Assembly: GCA_963822255.1 (NCBI GenBank)
Contig: CAWGGV010000002.1
Span: 206,603 to 270,602 of the forward strand
DNA: 64,000 nucleotides
Reading direction: 5' to 3'
Source: UBA7803 sp963822255
Lineage (GTDB): Bacteria > Pseudomonadota > Gammaproteobacteria > Pseudomonadales > Azotimanducaceae
Shown here: positions 27,377-36,633 of the stretch, piece by piece
Layout of the letters: each line of letters begins with the position of its first letter
Position numbering within the stretch: the stretch's first letter is position 1
Notes under the pieces: generated by a model
What the model saw: only the letters and a program-made list of their open reading frames with translations
Database searches by the model: none
What the model was told of the DNA's origin: nothing
Position numbers and translations under genes: made by a program

Positions 27377-27621
27377 CCGGCCTGGCCCGCTGTGGCCAGT
27401 CTGATCCTGCGGCTGGCGAATTGACGGCAGTAGGTCGTCATCCTATCGGCCTCGTACATCAACTGGTGACCTTCGTTCATCAGGCCGCGCAGGCACGCCA
27501 TCTGGACCTGTGGGCGCATCTTGCCCATCTCGCGGTCGAAGCCCGATTGCGCCGTGCCGGTCAGCAGTAAGTCGCGCGGGTCGGCCTGAACCTGAGCGGA
27601 GGCGAGGCCAAGGGGAGGCAC
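27352..27621 (-). CDS. Possible small protein, doubtful
   Basis: 89-residue frame, GTG start, whose 3' end overlaps the GST 3' end antisense by 25 bases. It reads SAQVQADPRDLLLTGTAQSGFDREMGKMRPQVQ..., then ACLRGLMNEGHQLMYEADRMTTYCRQFA. The amphipathic helical pattern with two cysteines looks protein-like. A second frame just upstream (MVALSCLETC) could supply a signal peptide if one base is shifted. I recognise no family. Confidence 0.3.
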   Translation of the reverse strand: MPPLGLASAQVQADPRDLLLTGTAQSGFDREMGKMRPQVQMACLRGLMNEGHQLMYEADRMTTYCRQFASRRIRLATAGQAGYPWAMRD

Positions 27622-27668
27622 AGGTCTCGAGGCAGCTCAGCGCGACCATGTTTGATGAAGGCGATCTT

Positions 27669-27746
27669 CCGATCGCGACTGGGAGGTCGCTTCCACGGCG
27701 CCGGAATCGCGACCGGGAGGTCGCTCCCACAGAGGTCGCTCCCACA
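27669..27746. repeat. REP-like cluster (three partial or full copies)
   Basis: Three same-direction copies of the GGAGGTCGCTCCCAC element, the last truncated, immediately beyond the RND pump stop codon. One of them has substitutions (CGACTGGGAGGTCGCTTCCAC), so it is older. Confidence 0.75.
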
Positions 27747-27748
27747 GT

Positions 27749-30700
27749 TCAGGTTGCGGTGGGGACTTGCTCCACGCCCTGGGCGACGTGGTTCCAGCCG
27801 AACACGTCCTCGGTGATGGTGTAGAGGGCCGGCACCAGGAACAGAGTGATGAACGTGGCGAACAGCACGCCCCAGGCGAGGGACACGGCCATGGGAATCA
27901 CGAAGGCCGTGGCCGGCGTCGAGGTTGCCATGAGCGGCACCAGGCCGACGAACGTGGTGACCGAGGTGAGCATGATGGGGCGGAACCGCACGACGCCTGC
28001 TTCGAGAATGGCTTCGGTGATGTCGGCGCCCTCGCGGCGGCGACGGTTGATGTAGTCCACCAGCACCAGGCTCGCGTTGACCACCACACCCGACAGGGCG
28101 ACGATGCCGAGCGCGGAGAAGAACACCAACAGCTGCCCCATGATCCAGTGGCCGACGATGGCACCCACGGCGCCGAACGGAATCACGCTCATGATCACCA
28201 GTGGCTGCACGTAAGAGCGCAGCGGTATTGCCAGCAGCGCATAGATGATGACCAGCGCCAGCAGCGCGCCGTAGGCGAGGCCGCTCATGGCCTTGCTGCG
28301 CTCTTCCTGCTCGCCGGAGAGGCCGATATCGATGCCGCGGTACTTTTCCATGAGCGCCGGCACCACCGTATGCTGGATGCTGGCGTTTACCTCCTCGGGG
28401 CTGACCACGCTGCGGTCGACGTCGGCGGTGACGTTCACCACCCGGCGGCCATCGACCCGATGGATGCTCGAGAAGCCGCGGCCGATCTCGAACTTCGCGA
28501 CACTGTAGAAGGGCACCTCGTTGCCGTCCGGGGTACGGATGTACATGTCTTCCATGTTGCCGATGGACCTGCGTTCCTGCTCCGGGAATCGCACCATGAC
28601 CCGCACCTCGTCCTCGCCGCGCTGGACCCGCTGGGCCTCCACGCCGTAGAAGGCGTTGCGGACCTGGCGGGCGAGATCACTCAGGTTCAAGCCCAGCGGC
28701 CGCGCCTCGGGCAGCAGCGAGAGCTTGATCTCCTGCTTGCCGGCGCGGAACGAGTCGGCGATATCGAACACGCCGTTGTAGCGGCCGAGCTCGGCGCGCA
28801 GCTCAGCGGCAGCCTGCCGCAGGCGGTCGACGTCCTTGCCGGCCAGCTCGTAGTTGATAGGGTCGCCGGCCGAGAACGCGTCGGCGTTGAACGTCAGCTT
28901 CACCGCATCGGGAACGTCGCCGGTGAGCTCCCGCCAACGCTTGGCCACCGTCTTGGCGGAGATCGCTCCGCGCTGCTTCAGCGGCAACAGCTCGATCACC
29001 ACCTCGGCATAGTGACTGCGGCCGCTGCTGATTCCGGCGCTGGGCCCACCGCGCTCCACGGCGGCGCCGATGCTCGAGAGCACGTTGACGATCACGGAGC
29101 CGTGCTCGGGCTGGATCTGGTCGTCGAGCTCCAGACGCAGCTTGTCCGCCGCGTCCTCGATTTTCTCGGCCGCCCGGGCGGTGACGTCCACGGCGGTGCC
29201 TTCCGGCATCTCGAGCTGAGCGTACACCCGGTCGCCCTCCACGGCCGGGAAGAAGCCGAACACCACCCGGCCGCTGGCGATGAGTGCGATCGCCAGCACG
29301 AGGATGCCGAGCCCCGCCGCCGCGGTGGCATAGCGCCACTGCACCGACAGCTCGAGCAGTGGCTTGTAGCGGCGCGCCGCGACGTTCTCGAGCCAGGACG
29401 ACAGGTAGCTCTGCAGGCGGTTCCACTGGCGAGCCAGACCGTGGGTCGGCTCCGAATGGTTGCGGTGGGCCAGGTGCGCCGGCAGGATGAGCTGCGACTC
29501 GACGATGCTGAACAACAGGGCGATGATCACCACGTAGCCGATCACCCCGAAGAACTCGGCCATGCGGCCGGGCACGATGATCAGCGGCAGGAAGGCCGCC
29601 ATGGTGGTGAGCACACCGAACACCACGGGCACCGAGACTTCCCAGGTGCCGTCGATGGCCGCCTGGACCGGGTGCTTGCCCATCTGCTCGTGGCCGTAGA
29701 CCCGCTCCCCGACCACGATGGCATCGTCCACGAGTATCCCCAGCACCAGAATGAAGGCCATTACCGTGACGGTGCTGATGGTGATGTCGGCGTACGGAAA
29801 CAGCGCGATGGTGCCGAGCAAGGCCGTGGGAATGCCGGCCGCCACCCACATGGCGAGGCGGAAGCGCAGAAACAGCGCGAGGATCACCACCACCAGGATC
29901 AGCCCGGAGAGCGCGGTGTTGGTGAGGGTGTTGAGGCGCTGGCTCAACTGCTTCGACTCGTCGGTCCACACGGTGAGGTCGATGCCCGGCGGCAGCAGGG
30001 CCTGGTAGTCGGCCACGTAGGCGCGGATGTCGCGCGCCATCTCCATGGTGTCTTCCTTGCCCACCTGCTGAACCTTCACCACCGCCGCCGGCTTGCCGTT
30101 GAACCGCGCCGCGAGGTCGCCTTCCTCGAAGCCGTCGCGGATGTCGGCGATCTCCTTCAGCGTGACCTTGGTGCCATCGCCGCGGGTGAGCACGACGATG
30201 TCCTCGAACTCCTGGCCCCAGTACGCCTGGCCCTTGGTGCGGATGAGGATTTCACCGCCCTCGGTGCGGATGGAGCCGCCGGGCATGTCCAGGGAGGCGT
30301 TGCGTACGGCGCGGGCCACGTCGTCCAGGGTCAGGCCGTAGCGGCGCAGGTTGTACTGGGAGACCTCGAGGGAGATCTCGTAAGGGCGCACGTAGTTCAA
30401 GGTCACCTGGGATATGCCAGCCATGGCGGCGAGGTCGTCGCGCACTTCCTTGCCGATCTCCTTCAAGGTGCGCTCGTCGGCGTTGCCGGAGATGGCGATC
30501 TGCGCGACGTTCTTCGACATCATGAGCTTCGAGACGATGGGCTTCTCAGTCTCCTCCGGAAGGCTGTTGATGCCGTCGACCCGGCTCTTGATCTCCCCCA
30601 GTACCTGGTTGGCGTCGGCGTCCATCACCAGCTCCGCCATGACCGTGCATGCGCCCTCCGAGGCCGTGGCGCGGACCTTGTCGATACCCTCCACACCTTC

Positions 30701-30916
30701 GATGGCATCCTCGACGCGCACGCACACGCCCTGTTCGGACTCCTCGGGGGCGGCCCCCAGGTAAGGCACCGTGATGGTCACCACCTGGGTGTCGATGTTG
30801 GGGAACTCTTCCTGCTGAATCGTCAGCATGGCGAGCCCGCCGCCCACCAGCAGAACAGCCATGAGCAGATTGGCGGCGACGGGGTTCCGGGTGAACCAGG
30901 CGATGGCGTTGTACAT
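27749..30916 (-). CDS. RND-family efflux pump inner-membrane subunit (HAE1/AcrB type)
   Basis: Proton-driven exporter of 1055 residues with 12 predicted membrane helices and two large periplasmic loops. MYNAIAWFTRNPVAANLLMAVLLVGGG is helix 1. The proton-relay pair is in GILVDDAIVVGERVYGHEQMG (DD in helix 4, near 405). The second half repeats the plan with IVALSGVVVNASLVLVDYINRRRREG. It belongs to the AcrB-related group with short loops, which pairs with HlyD-type adaptors. Third gene of an operon led by a GntR regulator; no TolC-type gene is included. Confidence 0.95.
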   Translation of the reverse strand: MYNAIAWFTRNPVAANLLMAVLLVGGGLAMLTIQQEEFPNIDTQVVTITVPYLGAAPEESEQGVCVRVEDAIEGVEGIDKVRATASEGACTVMAELVMDADANQVLGEIKSRVDGINSLPEETEKPIVSKLMMSKNVAQIAISGNADERTLKEIGKEVRDDLAAMAGISQVTLNYVRPYEISLEVSQYNLRRYGLTLDDVARAVRNASLDMPGGSIRTEGGEILIRTKGQAYWGQEFEDIVVLTRGDGTKVTLKEIADIRDGFEEGDLAARFNGKPAAVVKVQQVGKEDTMEMARDIRAYVADYQALLPPGIDLTVWTDESKQLSQRLNTLTNTALSGLILVVVILALFLRFRLAMWVAAGIPTALLGTIALFPYADITISTVTVMAFILVLGILVDDAIVVGERVYGHEQMGKHPVQAAIDGTWEVSVPVVFGVLTTMAAFLPLIIVPGRMAEFFGVIGYVVIIALLFSIVESQLILPAHLAHRNHSEPTHGLARQWNRLQSYLSSWLENVAARRYKPLLELSVQWRYATAAAGLGILVLAIALIASGRVVFGFFPAVEGDRVYAQLEMPEGTAVDVTARAAEKIEDAADKLRLELDDQIQPEHGSVIVNVLSSIGAAVERGGPSAGISSGRSHYAEVVIELLPLKQRGAISAKTVAKRWRELTGDVPDAVKLTFNADAFSAGDPINYELAGKDVDRLRQAAAELRAELGRYNGVFDIADSFRAGKQEIKLSLLPEARPLGLNLSDLARQVRNAFYGVEAQRVQRGEDEVRVMVRFPEQERRSIGNMEDMYIRTPDGNEVPFYSVAKFEIGRGFSSIHRVDGRRVVNVTADVDRSVVSPEEVNASIQHTVVPALMEKYRGIDIGLSGEQEERSKAMSGLAYGALLALVIIYALLAIPLRSYVQPLVIMSVIPFGAVGAIVGHWIMGQLLVFFSALGIVALSGVVVNASLVLVDYINRRRREGADITEAILEAGVVRFRPIMLTSVTTFVGLVPLMATSTPATAFVIPMAVSLAWGVLFATFITLFLVPALYTITEDVFGWNHVAQGVEQVPTAT

Positions 30917-30932
30917 GAGAGGTTCCCGCCGG

Positions 30933-32087
30933 TCAGAGGGCGGCCAGCGGTGCGTCGGACACCGGCTTCACCGGCATGCCTTCCACCGCGGTCTGGATCG
31001 GGGAAATGCACACCCGCTCGCCGGCGGAGAGCCCAGAGCTCACCAACACCTCGTCCTCGTAGAGGCGCAAGGGCTCGATCTGCCGATAGCGCAGGCGGTC
31101 GTTGCCGTCCACCACCAGCACCCGATTGCCGTCGCGGAGCGCGGAGCGGGGCAGCACCACCACGTCGTCGGCGGTGCGGCCTTCGATCTCGGCGGCGACG
31201 AACAGGCCCACGGACAACGGCGACTCCTGCGTCTGGTTGTCTACCCGGGCCACCACGTTGACCATGCGGCTCATGGTGTCGATCTGCGCCTCGGTGCGCA
31301 CCACCCGACCCTTCCAGGTCAGGTGCTGACCGGCGAACTCCGCCGACAGGGTGACGGCTGGCTGAAGCGCCGGCGGCAACTCGCCGCGGATGCCCACGGG
31401 CAGGTTCAGGAACGCCAGCTGGCGGTCGGCGATGGGCAGCCGGACCTCGGCGTCGGCGCTGGCGTAGAGCGTGGCGATGGAAGCACCACGGCTGACGAAC
31501 TGGCCGATGTCCACGGACTCCCGGCGCACCAGCCCGGTGAAGGGCGCGTGAATCTCCGTGCGCGCCAGGTCACGCTGCGCCTGGGCGAGGCCGGCCTGGG
31601 CCTCCTGATACGACGCCTGCGCCACACGGTAGGCGCGGAGCGCGTTCTCGAGCGTGGAGCGGCTGGCGAGCTGCCGGGCTTCCAGGCTTTCGGTGCGCTG
31701 GTACTCGAACTCTGTCTGCTGCTGCTCGGCCTGGGCGCGGGTGAGCGCCGCCTCCGCGCGCTCGAGCGCAGAGCGGTAATCCCGGTCGTCGAGGCGCAGC
31801 AGCGCCTCGTCCTTCTCGAAGTTGCCGCCGTTCACCAGCGACGGCGATACCCAGCGCACGCGGCCGGATACCTCCGGGATCAGCTCCGACTCGGTGTTGG
31901 GGGTCACCGTGCCCTGCGAGCGGACGGTGAGCTGCACGGAGCGGGGCTCGGCCGTCATGACCCGCACGGTGGTCGCCACCGGCTCCGGGACGCTGGGTTT
32001 CAGCTTCGGGCTGGTGGCGAGCAGGGTGACGGCGCCGAACACGCTGCCCAGCAGGATCAGGCCGGGAACGACGAACTTGCGCATCAT
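30933..32087 (-). CDS. RND efflux pump periplasmic adaptor (HlyD/AcrA family)
   Basis: Membrane-fusion subunit, 384 residues. MMRKFVVPGLILLGSVFGAVTLLATSPKLK is an N-terminal anchor. Barrel-sandwich halves are VRSQGTVTPNTESELIPEVSGRV and EIHAPFTGLVRRESVDIGQFV, flanking a coiled coil (near 100-170). Start overlaps the regulator stop by 4 bases; the pump gene follows after 16. Substrates unknown. Confidence 0.93.
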   Translation of the reverse strand: MMRKFVVPGLILLGSVFGAVTLLATSPKLKPSVPEPVATTVRVMTAEPRSVQLTVRSQGTVTPNTESELIPEVSGRVRWVSPSLVNGGNFEKDEALLRLDDRDYRSALERAEAALTRAQAEQQQTEFEYQRTESLEARQLASRSTLENALRAYRVAQASYQEAQAGLAQAQRDLARTEIHAPFTGLVRRESVDIGQFVSRGASIATLYASADAEVRLPIADRQLAFLNLPVGIRGELPPALQPAVTLSAEFAGQHLTWKGRVVRTEAQIDTMSRMVNVVARVDNQTQESPLSVGLFVAAEIEGRTADDVVVLPRSALRDGNRVLVVDGNDRLRYRQIEPLRLYEDEVLVSSGLSAGERVCISPIQTAVEGMPVKPVSDAPLAAL

Positions 32088-32812
32088 GGGATGGACACCT
32101 CTTTGCCGGTGCGACGTGCTTCCAGGGCGGCGAAGGCACGGCGGGCCGAGTCACGATTGAGTCTGGAAAGCTGCGCGAAAATGTCGCGAACCGCGTTCGC
32201 GTCCCGCGCCGCGAGGGCGGTGTCGAGGCGGCGGGCGTGTTCCCGGTGGGCGCCGTAATCGATGTCCATCGGCGCCTCGAGCGGCACCATGCGGGTGGCG
32301 AACTGCTTCAGCAGGCTCCGGGCAATGAGCCGGCACACCAGGTTACCGCTGGCGGTCATGAGCGCCGTCATCAGCTCGACCCGGGCCTGCACGTGCGCGC
32401 CCCGGTCCGGCGGCGACTGCATCAGCGCCTGGGCGCGGCTACGGATGGCGGCGAGCTCCTCGTCGTCAGCGCGGCTCACCGCCTGCTCGGCGGCGAGGGA
32501 GACCAGGCTTCCCACCACCTGAAGGATCTGATCCACCAGGTTCGCGTCCGGCACGTCGCCCAGGGCCAGCATGTGGCCGATGACGTCGAGGCTGGCCTCG
32601 TGCAGGGGTGCGACCCGGGCGCCGCCTGGAGCAATGGTGGCGAGGCCGAGCTGCTCGAGCTTCTTCATGGCCTCCCGGACGGCGCCGCGATTGGCGTCGA
32701 AGCGCCCCGCCAGGTCCCGCTCCGAGGGCAGCCGCTCGCCGCAACGGTACTGCCCGACCAGGATGTCCCTGGTCAGGCTTTCGGCAATTTCCTCGTGCTT
32801 ACGAACGCTCAT
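32084..32812 (-). CDS. GntR/FadR-family transcriptional regulator
   Basis: 242 residues. N-terminal winged helix: SLTRDILVGQYRCGERLPSERDLAGRFDANRGAVREAMKKLEQLGL. The C-terminal all-helical FCD domain (near 85-225) includes a histidine near 200 (YGAHREHARRLDTAL) at the metal/ligand site typical of FCD proteins. First gene of the RND operon. A TGGTCNGACCA operator, the FadR-family consensus, lies 19 bases before its ATG, which suggests it represses its own operon and is relieved by a small-molecule ligand. Confidence 0.93.
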   Translation of the reverse strand: MSVRKHEEIAESLTRDILVGQYRCGERLPSERDLAGRFDANRGAVREAMKKLEQLGLATIAPGGARVAPLHEASLDVIGHMLALGDVPDANLVDQILQVVGSLVSLAAEQAVSRADDEELAAIRSRAQALMQSPPDRGAHVQARVELMTALMTASGNLVCRLIARSLLKQFATRMVPLEAPMDIDYGAHREHARRLDTALAARDANAVRDIFAQLSRLNRDSARRAFAALEARRTGKEVSIP

Positions 32813-32830
32813 GGGCTGGTTTTACCAATC

Positions 32831-32841
32831 TGGTCGGACCA
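32831..32841. promoter_or_regulatory. FadR-family operator TGGTCGGACCA
   Basis: A palindrome with the TGGTCNGACCA form used by FadR/PdhR/LldR regulators, embedded in CAATCTGGTCGGACCAATG. An extra half-site TGGTCA lies at 32845-32850. It is directly upstream of the gntR gene at 32812, and probably covers the promoter of the RND operon. Confidence 0.7.
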
Positions 32842-32895
32842 ATGTGGTCAGAGCAGCGGAATTCTAGTGGATGCGCGGCGTTTGTCCAGCGCATC

Positions 32896-32910
32896 GTTAC
32901 GTCGGGTAAC
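32896..32910. promoter_or_regulatory. GTTAC-N5-GTAAC inverted repeat
   Basis: Perfect 5-base arms around GTCGG, in the 221-base gap between the GntR regulator and the Baeyer-Villiger monooxygenase. It could be an operator for the monooxygenase at 33034. Short arms make chance occurrence possible. Confidence 0.3.
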
Positions 32911-33033
32911 ACTCAGCGGGCGCTGAATGTGCAGAAACGTGACTTGATCGAGGCCGGCGGCACGCTGCATCGCCGGGGGCGTTCGTGCGATCATCGGCGG
33001 TCGACATCGCCCCGGCACAGCAAGGAGCCCTCC

Positions 33034-34554
33034 ATGGATCATTTCGACGTGGTCATCGTCGGCGCCGGCATCTCCGGAATCGGCGCCGCCCGCCATCTCA
33101 AGGAGACGTGCCCGAGCCGCACGTTCACCATCCTGGAGAGCCGGGAAGCCATCGGCGGCACCTGGGATCTGTTCCGCTATCCGGGGGTCCGCTCGGACAG
33201 CGACATGCACACGCTGGGATACCGGTTCAAGCCATGGCGGCAAGCCAAGGCCATCGCCGACGGGCCCTCCATCCGCACGTATGTCCGCGAGACGGCGGAG
33301 GAGGAGGGGGTCACTCCGCACATCCGCTTCCGGCATCGGGTGACATCGGCAAGCTGGTCCACCCGGGACGCGGCCTGGACCGTGGAAGCGGAGCGCCTCG
33401 ACCGCGGCGAGCGGATCACCGTCAGCTGCAACTTCCTGGTCATGTGCGGCGGCTACTACAGCTATCAGAAGGTGCACGATCCCGAGTTCCAGGGCATGGA
33501 CGACTTCCACGGCCAGGTGGTGCACCCGCAGTTCTGGCCGGAGGATCTGGATTACGCCGGCAAACGGGTGATCGTCATCGGCAGCGGCGCCACCGCCATG
33601 ACCCTGGTGCCTGCCATGGCCGAGAACGGCGCCCGGGTGACCATGGTGCAGCGCTCGCCCACCTACGTGATCTCGCGGCCCGACGAGGACGCCATTGCCA
33701 ACGCCCTGCGCCGGCTGTTGCCGGAGCGCTGGGCGTACGCCATCACCCGGTTCAAGAACACCCAGCTGCAGCGTTACTTCTACCACCGCAGCCGGGTGGC
33801 GCCGGAGCAGGTCAAGCGCATGCTGCTGAACGGGGTGAAGAAAGAGCTCGGCGACGACTACGACATCGACACCCACTTCACCCCCCGCTACAACCCGTGG
33901 GATCAGCGGCTGTGCCTGATCCCCAACGCGGACCTGTTCAACGCCATTCGGTCCGGCACGGCGTCCGTGGTGACGGCGCACATCGACCGCTTCACCGACA
34001 AGGGCCTGCGGCTCACCAGCGGCGAGGAGCTGGAAGCCGACATCATCGTCACGGCCACGGGCCTCGAGCTGGTGATGCTTGCGGAGGTCGCGCTCACGGT
34101 GGACGGCAAGCCGGTGAGCTGTCCCGACACGTTCTCCTACAAGGGCATGATGTTCTCGGACGTGCCGAACCTGGTGCAGACCTTCGGCTACATCAATGCC
34201 TCCTGGACCCTGCGCGCGGACCTCACTGCCGAGTTCGTGTGCCGGCTGCTGAATCACATGCAGGCCACCGGTACCCGCCAGGTCACCGCCCGGCTGAGGG
34301 AGCAGGATCGTGACATGCCGGCGCGGGCATGGATCGAGGATTTTTCCGCGGGCTACATGCGTCGCGCCATGCACAAGTTTCCCAAGCAGGGCGACCGGGA
34401 CCCGTGGCGCAACACCCAGAACTACGCGCTGGAGAAGAAGCTGATCCGCCGGGGCGCGCTGGAGGACGGGGTGCTGACATTCGGCAACGCCGCTCGGGAC
34501 GCGGAAATGGCCGGAAAGCCCGACGACGAGGCACGGGCCGTCAACGCGGCATGA
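33034..34554 (+). CDS. Baeyer-Villiger flavin monooxygenase (EthA-like)
   Basis: FAD/NADPH enzyme inserting oxygen next to a ketone carbonyl, giving an ester or lactone. 506 residues. FAD motif VVIVGAGISGIGAARHLKE (near 6), then the BVMO fingerprint FHGQVVHPQFWP (F-x-G-x3-H-x3-W) near 160, and the NADPH Rossmann motif RVIVIGSGATAMTLV near 180. The Asp/Gly landmark ADIIVTATGLELVML is near 345. ATG at 33034 after AAGGAG. It suits steroid or long-chain ketone breakdown, together with the ligases, hydratase and SMP-30 lactonase. Confidence 0.95.
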   Translation: MDHFDVVIVGAGISGIGAARHLKETCPSRTFTILESREAIGGTWDLFRYPGVRSDSDMHTLGYRFKPWRQAKAIADGPSIRTYVRETAEEEGVTPHIRFRHRVTSASWSTRDAAWTVEAERLDRGERITVSCNFLVMCGGYYSYQKVHDPEFQGMDDFHGQVVHPQFWPEDLDYAGKRVIVIGSGATAMTLVPAMAENGARVTMVQRSPTYVISRPDEDAIANALRRLLPERWAYAITRFKNTQLQRYFYHRSRVAPEQVKRMLLNGVKKELGDDYDIDTHFTPRYNPWDQRLCLIPNADLFNAIRSGTASVVTAHIDRFTDKGLRLTSGEELEADIIVTATGLELVMLAEVALTVDGKPVSCPDTFSYKGMMFSDVPNLVQTFGYINASWTLRADLTAEFVCRLLNHMQATGTRQVTARLREQDRDMPARAWIEDFSAGYMRRAMHKFPKQGDRDPWRNTQNYALEKKLIRRGALEDGVLTFGNAARDAEMAGKPDDEARAVNAA

Positions 34555-34698
34555 CCCGTCTGCCCACGTGACGGGCATCGCGTAGTGAGCTGACCGCCAC
34601 CGGCGGGAGTCGCGACCACTCGAACTGGCACGAAACGGCAAGAAGCCCATCGCCACTCGCTATAGCCTGCCGCGGTCAGTCAGCAGCTGGAGCTCGCG

Positions 34699-35601
34699 AT
34701 GTCGACCGCCTTCCGCAGCACGGAGGAGCCGCGGGAAGGGCGCGTCGGCGTTTTGCAGCGTTGGCTCCGAGAACCGTTGCTGCACTTTCTGATGGCCGGG
34801 GGAGTGCTGTTCGCGGTCTACGCCTGGATCCATGACGGGATACCGGACGACCCGAAGAAAGACCGCGTGGTGCGGATCACTGCCGAGGATGTGGAGTGGC
34901 TGACCCAGACCTGGGGCAGGACGCGGCAAAGCCAGCCCTCCCGCGACGAGCTCAAGGACCTGGTCACCTCGTACCTTCGGGAGTCGCTGCTGGCGCGCGA
35001 GGCGAGAGAGCTCGGGCTGGACGAAAACGACACGATCGTCCGAAGACGCCTGGCGCAGAAGATGGAGTTCCTGGTGGAGGATACCGCTCGGCTGGCGGAG
35101 CCGGGTGAAGCCGAACTGCACCGCTACTACGTCGACAACCATTCCCGTTACGACTCTCCAGCGCGCATATCGTTTGCCCAGATCTTTTTCAAAACCGAAG
35201 CGGACGCGCGCAAGGGAATGGAAGCGATCGCCTCGGGCCGGACCGCCGGGGTGGGCGAACCCACGCTGCTGCAACCCGACTACCGGCTGTCCACTCCGCA
35301 CACGGTGGAGGGTCTGTTCGGCCCGGGATTCGCCGACCGGCTTTTCGCCCTCCAGCCAGGCCAGTGGCTTGGGCCCGTGGCCTCGGGCTATGGGTACCAT
35401 CTGGTGCGAGTCGACGCACACGTGGACGCCGGGCCGCGGCCGTTCAGAGCGGTTCGTGCGAGGGTGTTGGACGATTGGAATCGCCAGCAGCAGGACCAGA
35501 CCAGCGAGCAGTTCTACGCCGCTCTGTTGAAAAAGTACGACGTGGTCGTGGATGAAAGCGTCAAGCCATTGATCGGCGCGTTGGCCCAGGTGGCGCAGTG
35601 A
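34699..35601 (+). CDS. PpiC-type peptidyl-prolyl isomerase, membrane-anchored
   Basis: 300 residues, with one hydrophobic segment near 26-43 (EPLLHFLMAGGVLFAVYAWIHDG) and a periplasmic part. The C-terminal half resembles a parvulin: ISFAQIFFKTEADARKGMEAIASGR, ...VEGLFGPGFADRLFALQPGQWLGPVASGYGYHLVRVD. A SurA-like helical chaperone part precedes it (LVTSYLRESLLAREARELGL). It overlaps the HupE/UreJ gene by 4 bases (ATGA), so it is likely the folding factor for the products of the cassette. Confidence 0.88.
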   Translation: MSTAFRSTEEPREGRVGVLQRWLREPLLHFLMAGGVLFAVYAWIHDGIPDDPKKDRVVRITAEDVEWLTQTWGRTRQSQPSRDELKDLVTSYLRESLLAREARELGLDENDTIVRRRLAQKMEFLVEDTARLAEPGEAELHRYYVDNHSRYDSPARISFAQIFFKTEADARKGMEAIASGRTAGVGEPTLLQPDYRLSTPHTVEGLFGPGFADRLFALQPGQWLGPVASGYGYHLVRVDAHVDAGPRPFRAVRARVLDDWNRQQQDQTSEQFYAALLKKYDVVVDESVKPLIGALAQVAQ

Positions 35602-36620
35602 AACACTGGGCCGTTATCTCGATGCTTCTGCTCTGCGCCGTTCCCGCGGCCGCGCACGAAGTTCGCCCGGCGTATCTGCAGCTGCAGGAGAATCAGCCGG
35701 GGGAGTTTGCGGTGCTGTGGAAAACCCCCATGCGCGGGGAACTGCGGCTGTCGCTCGATCCGAACTTCTCCGGCCGTACCCGGAATCTGACGCCGGTCAT
35801 CGGCCGCGCGGCCGACAGCGCCATGGTGCAAACATGGCGGCTCCGGGCCGTGGACCCACTACGCGGACAGACGCTTCGTGTCGCCGGGCTGGCGGGGACG
35901 ATGACGGACGCGCTGGTACGGATCGACTTCGCCGACGGAACCGGCTGGACGCAGCGCCTGACGCCGGGCAGCCCGTCGGCGCTCATCCCGGCAGGTCAGT
36001 CGACACTGGCCGTGGCCGGCGTGTATCTCCAACTGGGGGTCGAACACATCCTTCGGGGCGTCGACCATCTGCTGTTCGTGCTGGCGCTTCTGATCATCGT
36101 CACGGGCGTGACGACACCGGCGAGTCGCGCCGGATCGCTGATCACCGACCACTGGCCGCTCATTAAAACCGTTACAGCCTTCACCGTAGCGCACAGCTTG
36201 ACGCTGGCCGTGGCGACTCTCGGGTTCGTTCGAGTGCCGCCAGCGCCGGTCGAGGCGGTCATCGCGCTTTCCATCGTCTTCGTGGCGGCGGAGATCATCC
36301 ATGCGCGTCGCGGTATCGTCGGGCTCACCGCCCGCGCGCCGTGGATCGTCGCCTTCACGTTCGGCCTGCTTCACGGTTTCGGATTCGCAGGCGCTTTGAG
36401 TGCCATCGGCCTGCCGCAGGGTCGTATTCCGGTTGCGCTGTTGTTTTTCAACGTCGGCGTCGAAGTGGGGCAACTGCTCTTCGTCGCCGCTGCGCTCTGC
36501 GCGCTGGCCGTCGTCCGGCACCTGCGCGTGCCGATCCCGCGAGGGGCAGAGCTCGTCCCCGCCTACGGCATCGGGACGATCGCGATGTTCTGGGTGATGC
36601 AGAGGGTCGTGGGATTTTGA
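35598..36620 (+). CDS. HupE/UreJ-family membrane protein
   Basis: 340 residues. A cleavable signal (MKHWAVISMLLLCAVPAAA, mature start HEVRPAYL) and an extracytoplasmic domain to about 135, then six or so helices. GVEHILRGVDHLLFVLALL, FTVAHSLTLAVATLGFV and FGLLHGFGFAGAL are the conserved histidine-rich motifs of the family, known from nickel and cobalt permease-like proteins. Metal transport is the usual proposal; the cargo is not shown here. Second gene of a PpiC / HupE / DUF3604 cassette. Confidence 0.9.
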   Translation: MKHWAVISMLLLCAVPAAAHEVRPAYLQLQENQPGEFAVLWKTPMRGELRLSLDPNFSGRTRNLTPVIGRAADSAMVQTWRLRAVDPLRGQTLRVAGLAGTMTDALVRIDFADGTGWTQRLTPGSPSALIPAGQSTLAVAGVYLQLGVEHILRGVDHLLFVLALLIIVTGVTTPASRAGSLITDHWPLIKTVTAFTVAHSLTLAVATLGFVRVPPAPVEAVIALSIVFVAAEIIHARRGIVGLTARAPWIVAFTFGLLHGFGFAGALSAIGLPQGRIPVALLFFNVGVEVGQLLFVAAALCALAVVRHLRVPIPRGAELVPAYGIGTIAMFWVMQRVVGF

Positions 36621-36633
36621 CAGGAACTCGAAA

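Noticed and set aside
27767..31261. Open frame of over 1100 codons antisense to the RND pump
   Set aside because: Shadow of high-GC codon bias. It is His/Gln/Asp-rich, without domains, and spans two genes on the other strand.
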